Origin: Owenia fusiformis | Taxonomy: Eukaryota; Annelida; Polychaeta; Sabellida; Oweniidae | Direction: 5' to 3' | DNA length: 60,000 bases | Assembly (NCBI GenBank): GCA_903813345.2 | Contig: CAIIXF020000004.1 | Span: 15,983,513-16,043,512, forward strand | In this document: piece by piece, positions 1 through 13,700 of the stretch | Layout: every line of letters begins with the position of its first letter | Numbering within the stretch: position 1 is the stretch's first letter | Position numbers and translations under genes: made by a program | Notes under the pieces: model-generated | Seen by the model: the letters and a program-made list of their open reading frames with translations, nothing else | What the model was told of the DNA's origin: nothing | Database searches by the model: none

Positions 1-187
1 TTGGATTATTATGCAAAGCTAGCGTTTTTCTGTCAGAGTTCAAACGTATTATTAGGATTTTATTGATTGAACTAATTATTGAAAAAGTTACTGTCATATT
101 AATTACAACTAATGTATATTTATCATTCTATATTGAATATGTGTGCTCGATGAAAATTGTAACTTTTTATTGATGAAAAAATTAGAT

Positions 188-279
188 ATGTCAGCAATAG
201 AGATACGAAAATATATCCGAAATAGAGTTGTGGATCCGGAAGTAAAAAAAGATAAAGCTGCCAAATTCAAAACACGGTA
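188..279 (+). CDS. Candidate orphan exon, unknown product
   Basis: An open stretch beginning ATG TCA GCA reads MSAIEIRKYIRNRVVDPEVK and KKDKAAKFKTR, up to a gtaaac donor at 280. Charged, helix-like composition and a donor at the right place look coding. A tttgtag acceptor 88 nt downstream (exon from 369) continues in phase for about 28 codons to TAG. I do not recognise the protein. It could be an end exon of a neighbouring gene cut by the window edge, or chance. Confidence 0.3.
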
Positions 280-1429
280 AACATTTCCTTTTTATTGAAT
301 ATTCTAGGTGTTTTTCAATGCATTATCATCGTAAAATGATATAGGGATGATATTTAAGTTTTTTGTAGGTACCTTAGTTTCCCATTAAGTCATCTAATCT
401 TGACCCCATTAGTGGAGTTTGCAAACCACAATTTCCTATTCAATCTGTAGTACATTTGAACCAGGAAGTAGAGGGACAAAAACAGATGTATATTCTTTTT
501 ATGGTTATATGTCAATTGCTTTTTTCACAGTTCAAAGTGCGTAATATCAAGTCACGATCAAATTTCTCAGTATAACAGTTTTTCAAATGGATCTGTTCCA
601 GGGCAACATAAACTGAAGAACACTTGAGTTATCTTGTGTTTAATTTGTTAGAAGTTTATAAACAACCTTTGCAAAGTAGGTTAAAGGAAGCATATTTTCA
701 AGCAGGTTTGTACTACAGTATATGCTGAAACTTAAATCTTTATAACGCTGAACTATATTTTAATTGACATTTGCTTCAACTGAAAAATATTGCATAGAAA
801 TATTTGTTGTCGCCTTGTATGCTTTGAATTTATTGAAACATTATGCTTATCATGCCTAATCAGAAATCCCCAAGGTGACATGGCCTTCATTAATAAAGTT
901 AAACATTAAAAACAATTTATCAATATGTCCAATTAAATTTGAATAAGATTGATAGATATTGACAGGTAAAACTTAATGTGACATAACTCTTTTTGTTCTG
1001 TAACAAATGGCAGGTGCTGACATTTTGCATGTTAATCATAATGTCTTGTTATTGAGCTGAGCTACCTTTATTGTTGATATCATGATTTAGAGTTTGACAA
1101 TTTCTGTTTATTTTCAGGTTCATTAACATGCACCTACATGTAGCTATCTGGAGTGAATCATGTATAGGTAACAATGGATTTTGAGCAACCACTTAACTGA
1201 CAATTGAATAAAGGATGGAAATACAGGAGAACCATTTGAATCAAAGAGAATAGTCTTCCTTTTACAAGGATCCAGTTTAAAATACAAGGAAAAACAGGAA
1301 CTGTTATAGTCTTATTAGAGTGCCTTGTAATAATCACCCTGAACTATCAGACAAGGATACAAACATATAAGGAACTTAATTTTAAATCTAGAACTTTAGG
1401 AAGTCCGCTAGTGGTAACTAATCTTGGAC

Positions 1430-1640
1430 ATGGATATACATTGAGGTTATCTTAATGCATTTGACATCAAATATAACATTGACATCAACTTAATTTCAAG
1501 TTAATACATTGACATCAACTTTTACCTAATGTATTGACATCAACTTACGGACTGACATCAACTTGAAGTACTAATATCAACTTACCAAGTTGGACTTACA
1601 TCTAATCTATGTCTTAATGTTTCAACATCAACTTTAAAGG
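1430..1640. repeat. Degenerate TTGACATCAACTT tandem repeat
   Basis: At least seven imperfect copies of an ATTGACATCAACTT-like unit with variable spacers, ending about 20-30 nt before the SH2 start codon, i.e. in the presumed 5' UTR or promoter. Confidence 0.6.
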
Positions 1641-1661
1641 AACATAAACTTGCTATACATA

Positions 1662-1789
1662 ATGGTGTATCTTTTCAAAGGACTAAGTCGCCTTCAAACT
1701 GAGGATTTACTTCTAGCAACCAAAAAAGACGGAAGTTTTTTAGTGCGAGAAAGCGAGAGCATTCCAGGGGCATTCACACTTTGTTTATT
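1662..1789 (+). CDS. INPPL1: SHIP exon 1: start codon and first half of SH2
   Basis: The ATG at 1662 opens 42 codons plus 2 nt, before a gtgagt donor at 1790. The SH2 core KKDGSFLVRESES is present and includes the FLVR arginine that binds phosphotyrosine. In this family the protein begins only a few residues before the SH2 domain, which supports this ATG. The first residues (MVYLFKGLSR) lack the usual tryptophan at the start of SH2. Confidence 0.88.
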
Positions 1790-4700
1790 GTGAGTATTTT
1801 AAACTTATTTTAAGTTATTTGCATTGAAAAAATCAATTTGCTATGTTGACTATATAGTCTCCAACTTTTGTGGATGGCGTCAGTTGAGTTTTACAGGGTT
1901 GAGTTGACTTGGGGTGAAGTTTGGTCCAACATCTTCTTTCTTATTCCTATTTTATAAAAATGTATGCATATGGCAATATTCATCAACCAGTAGAACTGGC
2001 AAATCGTTTAGAATCTACAATTCCATACAAGGAGTCCCACTCATAGATTTTTAATATTCTTTCCAAGTTGTCGTCGAAACACCTAGCGGGCGAAATTGAA
2101 ACTAATTTTTCTGGCTGCTCGAATCGATAAAATCTCTAATAGTGTGAGTCTTTTTATGAAATCTTTCTTATAGAAAACACTTAACGATTATTAGAAAGCA
2201 TTAAAAGTTGAATCCGAAGCGTAATCTGAAATAAAAGTGAAAAAACATTGCGCGGACGTCAGAGAACAAACTTCCAGGACCCCGTTTTTGTACCGTTCGT
2301 AGTAACGAACGTTCGTAAGTCCATTGCAAATTTCGCAAAGTTGCATTTTCGTAAGATTCGTAAAGTTACGAACGATTCGTAAATTTACGAAAATAGTGAC
2401 GTCATGCCTGTTTTCGTTCGTAGATTTAATACCACCTCTGACCCTTTCGTAACTTTGCGAACGGCCTCTTATTTATTCATTTATATTGTGATTTGTGACG
2501 TTTTGTCATTCTAAATCAGAGAACACAAAAGGGCAACACCGTTATCAACGTTATCAACGTATTATCAACCTATTTCTATATCTATTTTAGTACTTTTCAT
2601 GGAATGTTTATTTTTATAAAGTTCTTATTGTATGACTTTGGTTTTATTATTTTGATCAACCCTGTTTGTTGTACTATCTGTCCTGACAACTGTGGAATAT
2701 GACGTCAACCAATTCGTAAATCTTACTCTAAACAATTGGAAAGTTACGAATGACTTACGAAAGCGTACAAAAATGATCTATTCGCAACTTTACGAATTCG
2801 TAACTCATTCGTAACTTTTTAAATATTTACGAATTTACCAATTGCGAACGTTCGTTACTACGAACGGTACAAAAACGGACTCCTGTTTAATAAAAAATGG
2901 CAGATGTCGTAGGAGAAAATATGACGCAGAATTAGAGGATTTTCCTTTATCGATCGTTATAAGGTATGTGCACAAATTCTAGTTGCATACATGGAAAATA
3001 GATACATTTTTAAAGGCAACAACATATTCAAAGCTTTCATTTTACGATAGGCCCAGGATCATTGGATACGACTCGGCAATCGATATTCACACTTTAAGTG
3101 GTACCAATTTTCATGCTGATATGTTCTCAGTTCAGAACTTGCCTTTCGTATGTTTGAAGCCCACTTAGTTTATTTCATGAAACCAAACAACGTAAGAGGT
3201 ATTTTCTCAATGTAGTATCTAATTTTTGCAATGATTAGGAATAGCACAAAGGACAACATTTGACGTAGTGCAATAAAGTAACACCTTTTTGTTAACATAA
3301 AGGTCATGATGTTAGGGCTATATTTTCAACATAAAGTAGAACTAAAATTAGAAAAAATGTCTGACATGATAACACAGGAATTAAGGGATGGGTTTAAGTA
3401 AGTTGAATATTACCTATTTTTAAACTTTCTCAGAACTATATGATTTTCTTTCAACTTATCCTTTAAGTTGAAATAATTTGACCTTTCATGTTTGAGAGGC
3501 CTTAAATTCCATGGGAGTGCACAATCAAGACTTCCCCCTAGACTTTTCTGCATTGAATTTTACCGCATATTCATCAATGAACAATACCAATGAAGAAGTC
3601 ACAAATCCCCTGCTTACAGTGCTCACGGTGTATAAGCCAAACGCTCCTACATGCACGACGGAGCGTTTCATTACTGAAATTAAACAAAGAAACGCTCCGG
3701 AGTAGGAAAACTGACTGGCGGGAATGATGAGCCGTCTGACGATTTCCCCAATAATGGGAATAAGAGGTATGAGTTCCATATTTCGAGTATACCATTCGAT
3801 GGGTGTGATATTCATGTTGTACTTGGCTGGCTGTTGACGTTTGAAGCAATTAGGAAGAGCTGTACGGAGCAGTATAGTTATCAAAATTCAAAAACGTATT
3901 TGTCATTCTACCGGTCAAAACCCCTTTTGTCGATACATGTGATTAGTTGAGCCAAGATTAGAGAACCAACGTATATTTTAGTCAAATTCCAATGCTTCAA
4001 CGCACCATACATCATCGTAATAGTGATTTGATGACCGAAAATCCAGCCTGAAAAATGATGACATTCTCATATTCAAGAAACGCTCCGATCTGGTTAACAC
4101 AGTGAACTGGAAACGCTCCGGTAGTCTAGATCAGTTTAGGAAATATATAGCTTGCCTTTCCTTTTCAGGAAGAGAAAGAAAAGATCTATTATACCCCTTG
4201 GCATCAAAAGAAGAAAGATTAATTCACATATAAATTTTAGTTTTTTTCTATAGTTTTATGATTTAGCACACATGTAGGCATGACATCATCTAATGTAGGC
4301 TTAAATCAGCTAGTTGCACGTATAGCACCACCAGGTTCAGATGTTTCAATTTGCCTAACAAGTACAACACGTTTTTGAGAGATAGATTCAATTCGGAACT
4401 CTTCTCTAATAATCTGAAAATGATATCAAAACAAAATGGTAAGAGCGTTTCTAAAATTGTGTTCTAAATCGACGGAGCGTTTTGAGGAAAACAAGCGATT
4501 TTTCGAGAACAAGTAATGGATTTGGACTGGGATTTTAGGAAATGAGAATATACGAGTTTGTGATCTACTACTTTAACAGAAAGATTAACGTTTTCATAGA
4601 AATACTAGTTTAAGTCGTAATTTGTGGTCAAATCGTCATCTTCAGATTCGTTCGATCTACACTACGGAGCTTTGATCAAGCAAATAACAGTTTACCACCA

Positions 4701-7700
4701 GAAGTTGAATAAATAAGATCTTTGCTCACGGTATTGTTCATCGAATGGTACATAATATTTCACCATAACATATGATATGTAAGAGAAACGAGAGAAACAA
4801 TACTTACGGTCATAGTGGAATCTTCATTAGCCGCCATTTTATTTCGCTCCGGAGCGTTTTCGCGTAAATGAAACGCTCCGTCGTGCATGTAGGAGCGTTT
4901 GGGTTATACACCGTGGTGCTAATTTTGTGGTTGTACTGACATGTTTCGAACTACTTTCACAGAAACTAATTAAATCTGAAATTTGAATACCAGAAAATTC
5001 ATGTAAATCTGATTGTTTGTTATAAATTTGTTTATCATGAACCTGATTGTTTGTCTGGTTAAAGGCATGTGCAGGGACTCGACAGGTTGTTTTGTTGATT
5101 TAAGTTCAACATATTGACAATAATATACACAAAAGTTTGTGTCAAGTAATAATAATGGGACATCATTGATTATTTATCTTAAATATTTATCAGATACATG
5201 TGGGCGAAATCATTTTTGTAAATTCTTTTCTATTTCCTTTTTCCCTAAACTAAACTGTCCTTCATCAGTCTATTTTGTTATAAAGTAACACCCCATTGAA
5301 AAAAGGTAAAATTCAGAAAATATTATTGTCATAAAGACCTGGATGATGAGTATTTTGGTAAAATGGACACATTTTCTCACATATTTTGAAACACTGCCAT
5401 ATTATCTGAAGTGAATGATAGACACCTTTCAGTAAATATGCGTAACTACTGTAACTACATGCTATTTACATGATTTACAGTAAGATTATAATATGGCTTG
5501 TTAATGTATGGCTTGTTATGTAGTCATAAGATCGTAACTGAATTTTTCATTGAATTAATCATGGTTCAGACTCTCAAAAACAATTTTGTCTTTTCGTTCA
5601 TTGCCCATGTTCTCTATCCCTAAACTAAACTTAGTGGTATGTGGTATGTGATTTAAAATCGTTGACATTTTCAAAGATTTTCACTGTCGTTCATCAGTCT
5701 ACGATATGTTCACATCAAATTGAAATTAAATAAAAATGAATTTCAGAAAAAGAAAAAGATCGCAGTGAAAAACCAGGATTTGGTGTATCAACAAATTTTT
5801 AAACTGGCTTTGAAACTCTGCCATGTTTTAGCCACCTGTTAGTTAAAGATGGTAACTAAGTAACAAGATTGGAACCTGTGTTTAAGTGTGTTACTAAGTA
5901 ACAAGTATTAGAACCTGTGTTAAGTGTGTTGTTGTGTAGGATTTGTAAAGAATTAGAAGTATATATCACAAGTTATATGTCAAATTTTATATATGGATTT
6001 ATGTTTCAAAGACTCACATTGGTATACAAAAACAAGGAAGTGGTGTACCAGAAAAAATACCTTATGTCTGGTCATTCTCATGCTAGATTAATTTACTGTC
6101 GGTTAGGAAAAATACATTTTTGTTAAAACTGTATTCTCGCTTGGAAGAATGCTTGTGAGGTTACATTTTGCAGCTCAGAATATTCATGCCTGACAAAATC
6201 CTAGATATAATAGACATTACAGTTTAAGACTTTTTAAGGCAGTTTATGAAAACATTTGAAAAATTGCTATACCTGCACATGTTATAAAGTATGAAGGCAT
6301 GTACAGTATTCCCTGTTTTTTTGTCACCACCAGAAGTGTTGACATAGTGTTAAAGTCTTAAAGTTAATAATAGGTCAGTGGCAACTCCAGAAAGTCTTAC
6401 TGCAGAAAATGCTAATGTTTCAAGAAAAAAAACTTTCAAAATGCCTGCATTTTAAATTTTCCAAATTTTTTCTAAGTTTCTCAACAACATTGAATACATT
6501 GCCTTACGATTGTTTTCAAATTCACTTACACAAGCTTAAGATGAAACAAAGATGCTTTCCAGAACAAAAGAAGTACACCAATGTCTTCATACTTTATTTT
6601 GTACCAGAAAATAACATTGACAGGTGTTTCAAAACTTAACGTCTTAAAATTTGATAAAGATAAAGATTTGTACTTGGTATTGAAAAAGTTGGTATCATAT
6701 TGCATAAAGTTATCTTCCTCATTCTTTCTATCATAAGGCAATAGAAGATTGTGGTGTGAGAGCAGATTTCAGTACAATTCATGACAATGGGTCAACACAA
6801 ATTAATTTAATTTCAACTTGCGGCACCCCTGATATGTTAATGTCTACGTTATCTCGTTCCAAAACTATCTCTACGAAGAGGATGGTGTTGGAACAAGATA
6901 AAATAGACGTCCTTGGTAATAAACGCAGTTTGTCGAAGTCTATTTCCAAGAGTAAAAAGTGTTAACATTGGTGATGTTGCAACTGTAGGTTTCAAATGTG
7001 CTAACTATAAACATTGGACTATGCTTGATATATTAATAATTTGTGCACTTGTAGATTTCATAGAAATATCTCATAGTTGATTTAATGAATGTAATTTGTG
7101 TACTGTACTGGTTGATCTGTATTTGCTACTGATATGATGTTTCGAGAATTCAATCAAAATTTCAAATCTTAGAATTACTTTGAAAAATATCATTTCCTTA
7201 TGTTATCACGGCATTGTTTATTTTAGAAAAATTCAATTTAGCAATATTATTTTCAAACGATAAGGCTTTTTAGGCTATAGCCCTTATAATTCTTTGGTAA
7301 CACCGTATTTATGAAATGTATCGTATATCAAAGTTGATTAAATATACTTTTTAAGTTTACAGTTAATTTTTAATAAAGATTATAGATGAAATATGTTTTT
7401 AGATTAGATCCGTAAGGAAATGCTTTCAATAAATGTTTATTCGTTCCAGCCTAAACAATTTACAGTAATTTAATAGTAAAACACTAATTTATTTACAGTG
7501 AAACCTGCATTAGTGGAACACATTTGGCATTAAAAAGTGTTCCAGTTGGGAGGTGTTCCACTTATTATAGAGGTTAATTTAATATTAATCCAGTTGGTCT
7601 TGGGACTCTGAAAAGTGTTCCACTTACAGAGGTGTTCCACTTATCATAGAGGTTAATTTAATATTAAGACAGTTGGTCTTGGGACTCTGAAAAGTGTTCC

Positions 7701-10700
7701 ACTTACAGAGGTGTTCCACTTATCATAGAGGTTAATTTAATATTAAGCCAGTTGGTGTTTGGACCTGAAAAGTGTTCCACTAACAGAGGTGTTCCACTTA
7801 TTATAGAAGTTAATTTAATATTAAGCCAGTTGGTCTTGGGACTCTGAAAAGTGTTCCACTTACAGAGGTGCTTCCACTTATCATAGAGGTTAATTTAATA
7901 TTAAGCCAGTTGATCTTGGGACTCTGAAAAGTGTTTCACTTACAGAGGTGTTCCAGTTATCATAGAGGTTGATTTAATATTAAGACAGTTGGTCTTGGGA
8001 CTCTGAAAGTTTTCAGTGTTCCACTTACAGAGGTGTTCCACTTATCATAGAGGTTAATTTAATATTAAGCCAGTTGGTCTTGGGACTCTGAAAAGTGTTC
8101 CACTAACAGAGGTGTTCCACCTATCATAGAGGTTAATTTAATATTAAGCCAGTTGGTCTTGGGACTCTGAAAAGTGTTCCACTTACAGAGGTGTTCCACT
8201 TATCATAGAGGCTAATTTAATATTAAGACAGTTGGTCTTGGGACTCTGAAAAGTGTTCCACTTACAGAGGTGTTCCACTTATCATAGAGGTTAATTTAAT
8301 ATTAAGACAGTTGGTCTTGGGACTCTGAAAAGTGTTCCACTTACAGAGGTGTTCCACTTATCATAGAGGTTAATTTAATATTAAGCCAGTTGGTGTTTGG
8401 ACCTGAAAAGTGTTCCACTAACAGAGGTTTTCCACTTATTATAGAAGTTAATTTAATATTAAGCCAGTTGGTCTTGGGACTCTGAAAAGTGTTCCACTTA
8501 CAGAGGTGCTTCCACTTATCATAGAGGTTAATTTAATATTAAGCCAGTTGATCTTGGGACTCTGAAAAGTGTTCCACTTACAGAGGTGTTCCAGTTATCA
8601 TAGAGGTTGATTTAATATTAAGACAGTTGGTCTTGGGACTCTGAAAGTTTTCAGTGTTCCACTTACAGAGGTGTTCCACTTATCATAGAGGTTAATTTAA
8701 TATTAAGCCAGTTGGTCTTGGGACTCTGAAAAGTGTTCCACTTACAGAGGTGTTCCACCTATCATAGAGGTTAATTTAATATTAAGCCAGTTGGTCTTGG
8801 GACTCTGAAAAGTGTTCCACTTACAGAGGTGTTCCACTTATCATAGAGGCTAATTTAATATTAAGACAGTTGGTCTTGGGACTCTGAAAAGTGTTCCACT
8901 AACAAAGGTGTTCCACTTGTAGATGTGTTCCACTTTACAGGTTTCACTGTACCATATTTTAACTCTAAGAAGGAAACTTTAACAGTTAGAGACTATGATA
9001 AACAGAAATTTCAGATAAATTTGAAGAATTAATAGATTAGTATGTGGTATAATATTTCGTAGATTATTTCAAGAAATGTTAATAGTTCTTTCAAATGAAT
9101 AATGTGCATTACAAGAGCAGCAAAATAAAGTGCTATGACACAGCCAAATCACATATTTTCAACATACAGCATATTTCACATTTCATGTCATGTACATGTA
9201 TTTTACAAGATTAGAATGTTACAGTTTTTTAGTTAGAAAATGTTTGCATGGCTAGTTAATCTCTAGATTTTTTATGTATTATTTATTTCATGATAATATA
9301 ACAATGGAATGTACAAAGCATGTGCACTCGACACCCTTAGAGCTCCTTAGTAATTGGGGGTATCAATGCTTATATCAAAAATTATTGCAAAGCAATCAAA
9401 AGAGGGAGAGCAATTGTCCAGAAAGCGAGAGGTCATGGGTTCAATCCTCACATTGGAATGTTATAGTTTTTTTAGTCAGCAGAAAATGAAGTATGGCCAG
9501 TTAATCTCTAGATATATTGAACATCCATGGGAGAGCAATTGTCCAGAAAGCGAGGGGTCGTGGGTTCCATCCCCACTAGGGTCAGGACTGACTTTTTCAC
9601 ATCAGCCCTTATCGCAGGATTTAATTTCATTAACCTGTCAAACAAATTCTTCAGATTCTTTATCATGCTGATGTGGTGTCATACCCAACACTACCAACTG
9701 GCATTGGATTGTTAAATTGATGTTTTCAGATACCAAAACAAGATCCATCAATACAGAATTCTGCCTAATGATGAAGGTAGACTTGCAATACAGGTAGGTT
9801 ATGCTGAAGTCATTTGGCTGGTCTTAAATTTGATAGGATCTTTTACTAAGTGACAGGAAACCTATTTATTGCAAAATTTCATTAAATGTTACTAAACTCA
9901 AAGTGGAGTTTAAAATCCCAACTTGAGTGACAAGAAACTTATTTTGTTTCAATGAATTCTTTCAATGGATTAAATGAAATAAATGAATGGTTTCAATGAA
10001 AACCCTTTTAGTAGATTCAATGAATTGTTTCAATAAAAACTGTTTTAGTTAAGATTCAATGAATTGTTTCAATGAATTTAATGAATTGGTTCAGTGAAAC
10101 CAATGAAATAAAACATTCAATGATTTTTTTCAGTGGGTTTTAAATGATTTGTTTCAATGGATTGTTTCAATTATTTCAATGAAGTCAATAAACTGTGATC
10201 ATTTTGTCATTTTGTCATTTGTCATTTTGCTATAATTGTATTTCAACAGAATCACATTTCTTACCTCTCTTATGTCTTATTCATTGCATTATTTCACATG
10301 TCAACTAGGCTGAGGAAGGAGTTACAAAGAGGCGGTTTGTTTCATTAGAACAGTTGATACATGAGTATATAGGCCGGGGAGAAAACAATGGGCTTGTGTG
10401 TGCACTCACAGATCCTGTAGAATTTGAAGGAGAGCAGGACGATGACTCAGGTACAGACAGAGCCCTCCATAGATGTTATCAATAAACTGGGCACTGCTTT
10501 CAACTGAAAATTCATTTGTATCAAAGATAAAGTCTTGAAAATATTGATTAGTTTTGGGGTATTTCTTATGTCAAAATTAGTGTACATAAAGTTTGCAGTT
10601 TGGACGCAAAAGAGAGGGAATTATTTTGTTGCTCTTATTTGAATTTATGTGGGCCATTTTTTGTTTTTGCTTGTGCAAGAACTTACTTTTGTTCAAATAA

Positions 10701-13700
10701 CATTTTTGAGAGGCCTGATTTGGATATTCACTAAGGTGAATTTTAGAAAATATACTTCACATTTTTTAAATCTTGGACCTTATATCACACTTCATCTTGT
10801 AACATTAACAGATCAACGTTTTTTTAAAGAGAATTTTTTCTTATTATGTATATCAACAACATACATGTATTCTTCTGTCTTTTGAATTTCATTCTCAGAT
10901 GATGAAGATATTGAAGAAAGTCCGAAAGTGATCAAATCTGAAATCAGTCATGCTGCGTCAAAATTCATTAAAGCTGATGTCCCGTTACCCATTCCTACAT
11001 CACCAGAGGCGCCATCTAATGGTCAAACTTATGATGTTCCCCCTAATGCGACATCAGTTGGACAGACATATGATGTGCCCCCAAGTCCTGTCAGTGTTTA
11101 TACATGCATTGAGGATGAAATAAGTCGTCATTTTCTGATGCGTTTTGCCACTCTAGACATGTCTAGGTAAAATTATTTCTACAAATTAAAAAAAAGAATA
11201 GAATGAAATTAAAATTTCTATATCAGGGCTTAATTTCCAAGTGTTAATTGTGCATTTTAAAAGATGATCATTTTTATATTCTTAAATTGAAAAAAGTTAT
11301 TTTAGGAGTTTATAATTAAAGTTAAATGATTTCAGTACATTAGTATGAATTATTACATGTACATGTAATTATAAAATGTAATTAATTTCATGGTTACCCC
11401 AAGGCATTTTGTTAAATTATAGGTTCAAAATTTCATTGATGATTTCAAGTTGGCCTGCTAGCCTAGCCGTGATCGTCTAGTGGTTAGGACCCCACGTTGT
11501 GGCCGTGGTAACCCAGTTTCGAATCCTGGTCACGGCATGGCCAACATTTTAATTTTTTGTTAGAACATTTCCATGTTTATTTTTAATCTTATGGTATGGA
11601 CACGACAGTTGTTTTTCTTTTTCTCATTTTAGGGAATGAATTCGACATGTGAAATAATTCAACCACCCACACTGCAGCATTTTAGTCAGCTGATGTAATC
11701 TAGCCAATGATATTACAGTATTCTTGTATTTCAGTTGTGAAGGGGAGTTCATAGATGTAGTGAGAAAGTACATTGAATCAGGTGTACAAGATGATGCTAC
11801 AAGTGCAACTTTAGGCAAAGGACATGTGACACAATTCAACCAATCACATTGCACCATTTCAGTCAGCTGATGTAATCTAGCCAATGATATTACGCTATTT
11901 TGTATTTCAGTTGTGAAGGGGAGTTCATAGATGTAGTGAGAAAGTACATTGAGTCAGGTGTACAAGATGATGCTACGAGTGCAACTTTAGATAAAGGACG
12001 TCTTGATAAACTGAGGGAAGTTTTGAAAGAAGCAGCAAAACAGTTAAACCGGTAAATTGCTTCACTTTTTACATAAAGACCTCATCACATAATTTGCATT
12101 AATCTAATTATTTGATACTTCACAATTCATCCTATGTCTTTGTTCGCAATAATACACAATACATGCTCGTAGCCAGGATTTGCCAAGGGGGTATCACTTT
12201 TTGAAAAATTCCAGGGAGGGTTCACTTGTAAAAATGGCCAAATCACTTAAAAAGTTCTCAGAATGGTGAAAAACTGCATGATTTTGAAAGATTTTTGGCC
12301 CCCCCCCGGCTACGGGCCTGCAATATTAAATAAAAAAGTTGTTCAGTAAAAATGATAACCTACAAATGATGACCCTAGCCTACAGGAGTGGAGATTGTGT
12401 TCAATACCTTTTAGGAGAACACACATTACCACATTGCTAATCGCATCAACATGTGAATGTCATATAACCATTTTACCCTTTGGTCAATATCACATTGTCT
12501 CTCTGGATAAAACACATATTTTCATCCCTCTCAGTGAATAAATTATATTTATTTGCACCTGAGGTGTTTATAATATACATATTTTGTGCATTTGTTTTTA
12601 GTGAGGTTGATACATTCCTGTACAAAACAGAAGTAATGAAGAGCTTGTTTGACAACTCCTGGAGCAACCCGGTTAATCTGGAACGGATTATGATAAAGGC
12701 ATGTACTCAAAAGGAACTCAAAAATACAATCCACAGATAAAGACGCATGCATAAGTTCCATTCACTTTTGCAAGTTAATTGTTATTAGATAGCTCAAGTA
12801 AATTTTATACATGTACAGGGTGGTCCAAAAAAAAGTGAACCCTTGCAACAGGCTACAATTTTCTTAATACATGCATGAATTGGCTCATATTATCACATGT
12901 TGTAGAGAAAGGTCTAAAATTTTGGTTGATGCCATAATTTATTCTCAGTCTTAAATTTTGAAAGAATTACAAGCGTTTAACAAACATGCCTGGAAATTAG
13001 ATATTGTACAAAATTTTACAAATGTGATTCATGGAAATTGTTGAAACACATTGGATGATCTTAAACAGCTTTCAGTTAGAGATACAAGTTTAAAACCCTA
13101 CCATATGACAAAAGGGACACTATTCAAGCAGAAAACACATTTCACACTTTCATTGATCATTTTGAAGCATTTTTAACTGTTCAACAGTTCAGGGGTATGT
13201 TACCTACACCAACAGTTAGAGGGGGGCCTCTTATGGAAGGAAGTTGCCCCCTGTGACCAGGAATCTGATAATCCCTTCATCAAATATCTTTAAAAAATCA
13301 GAAGAAAATCCAATATTCAATGTTTTGCACCATATATCATTAGAATTGGTCCATGATTTATGAAGATATTGACATTTCAAGATCATATAGGGGTATATTC
13401 ATGATTTCACTGGAAAATGTTTTCGTCTGTGGAAGCTTAGCACATCTCTTTGGATCATAATAACTTTGCAACTAACAAATGTAGGATGCTAGTTTTAAGC
13501 TATAATGTGCAAGATTTAAAATTGAACAAAGTCAGAAAATATTAGTTCTTTAAGACTGCAGCTTAAAAAATTCTCAGGGGAAAGGTGTTAAAGGGTTGAA
13601 GAATCGCAGATATTGAAAATCACAATTTGTCCATTTTCAGTAATATTTGGCTAGGGCTTATAATTTCTGCAAATTTCAAGACTAAGAAAAATGTATGGTA

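Larger units (their letters stand above)
1..1661. other. Upstream flank of the phosphatase gene
   Basis: No complete gene recognised. Candidate coding exon at about 188-279 (listed separately). About 1430-1640 holds a degenerate tandem series of TTGACATCAACTT-like units immediately before the SH2 exon. The promoter and 5' UTR cannot be placed from sequence alone. Confidence 0.5.
1790..9729. other. Intron 1 of the phosphatase gene
   Basis: Holds the two TIR elements at 2276-2884 and 3624-4915, a possible orphan exon (6738-6965), the mariner-like satellite element (7496-8949) and a SINE pair (9216-9600). Between 5190 and 5900 two diverged copies of a segment (CCCTAAACTAAACT ... CATCAGTCTA) are visible. 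The rest is AT-rich with no gene recognised. Confidence 0.6.

Noticed and set aside
3525-3884. ORF of 119 codons on the minus strand
   Set aside because: Lies across the left end of the GTGCT-flanked transposon, has no recognisable domain, and overlaps ORFs in other frames.
7496-8949. CRISPR-like array
   Set aside because: Units are contiguous tandem repeats with no unique spacers, in a eukaryotic intron and inside transposon ends.
9274-9715. Overlapping ORFs of 62-105 codons
   Set aside because: They read through duplicated SINE fragments. The repeated peptide comes from the repeat itself.
11735-11822. Functional duplicate of exon 5
   Set aside because: Has an acceptor but lacks the second half of the exon and a donor. 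The full exon at 11911-12051 alone keeps the frame.
12692-12703. GT donor four bases downstream of the GC donor
   Set aside because: Would change the phase and give an immediate stop in exon 7.
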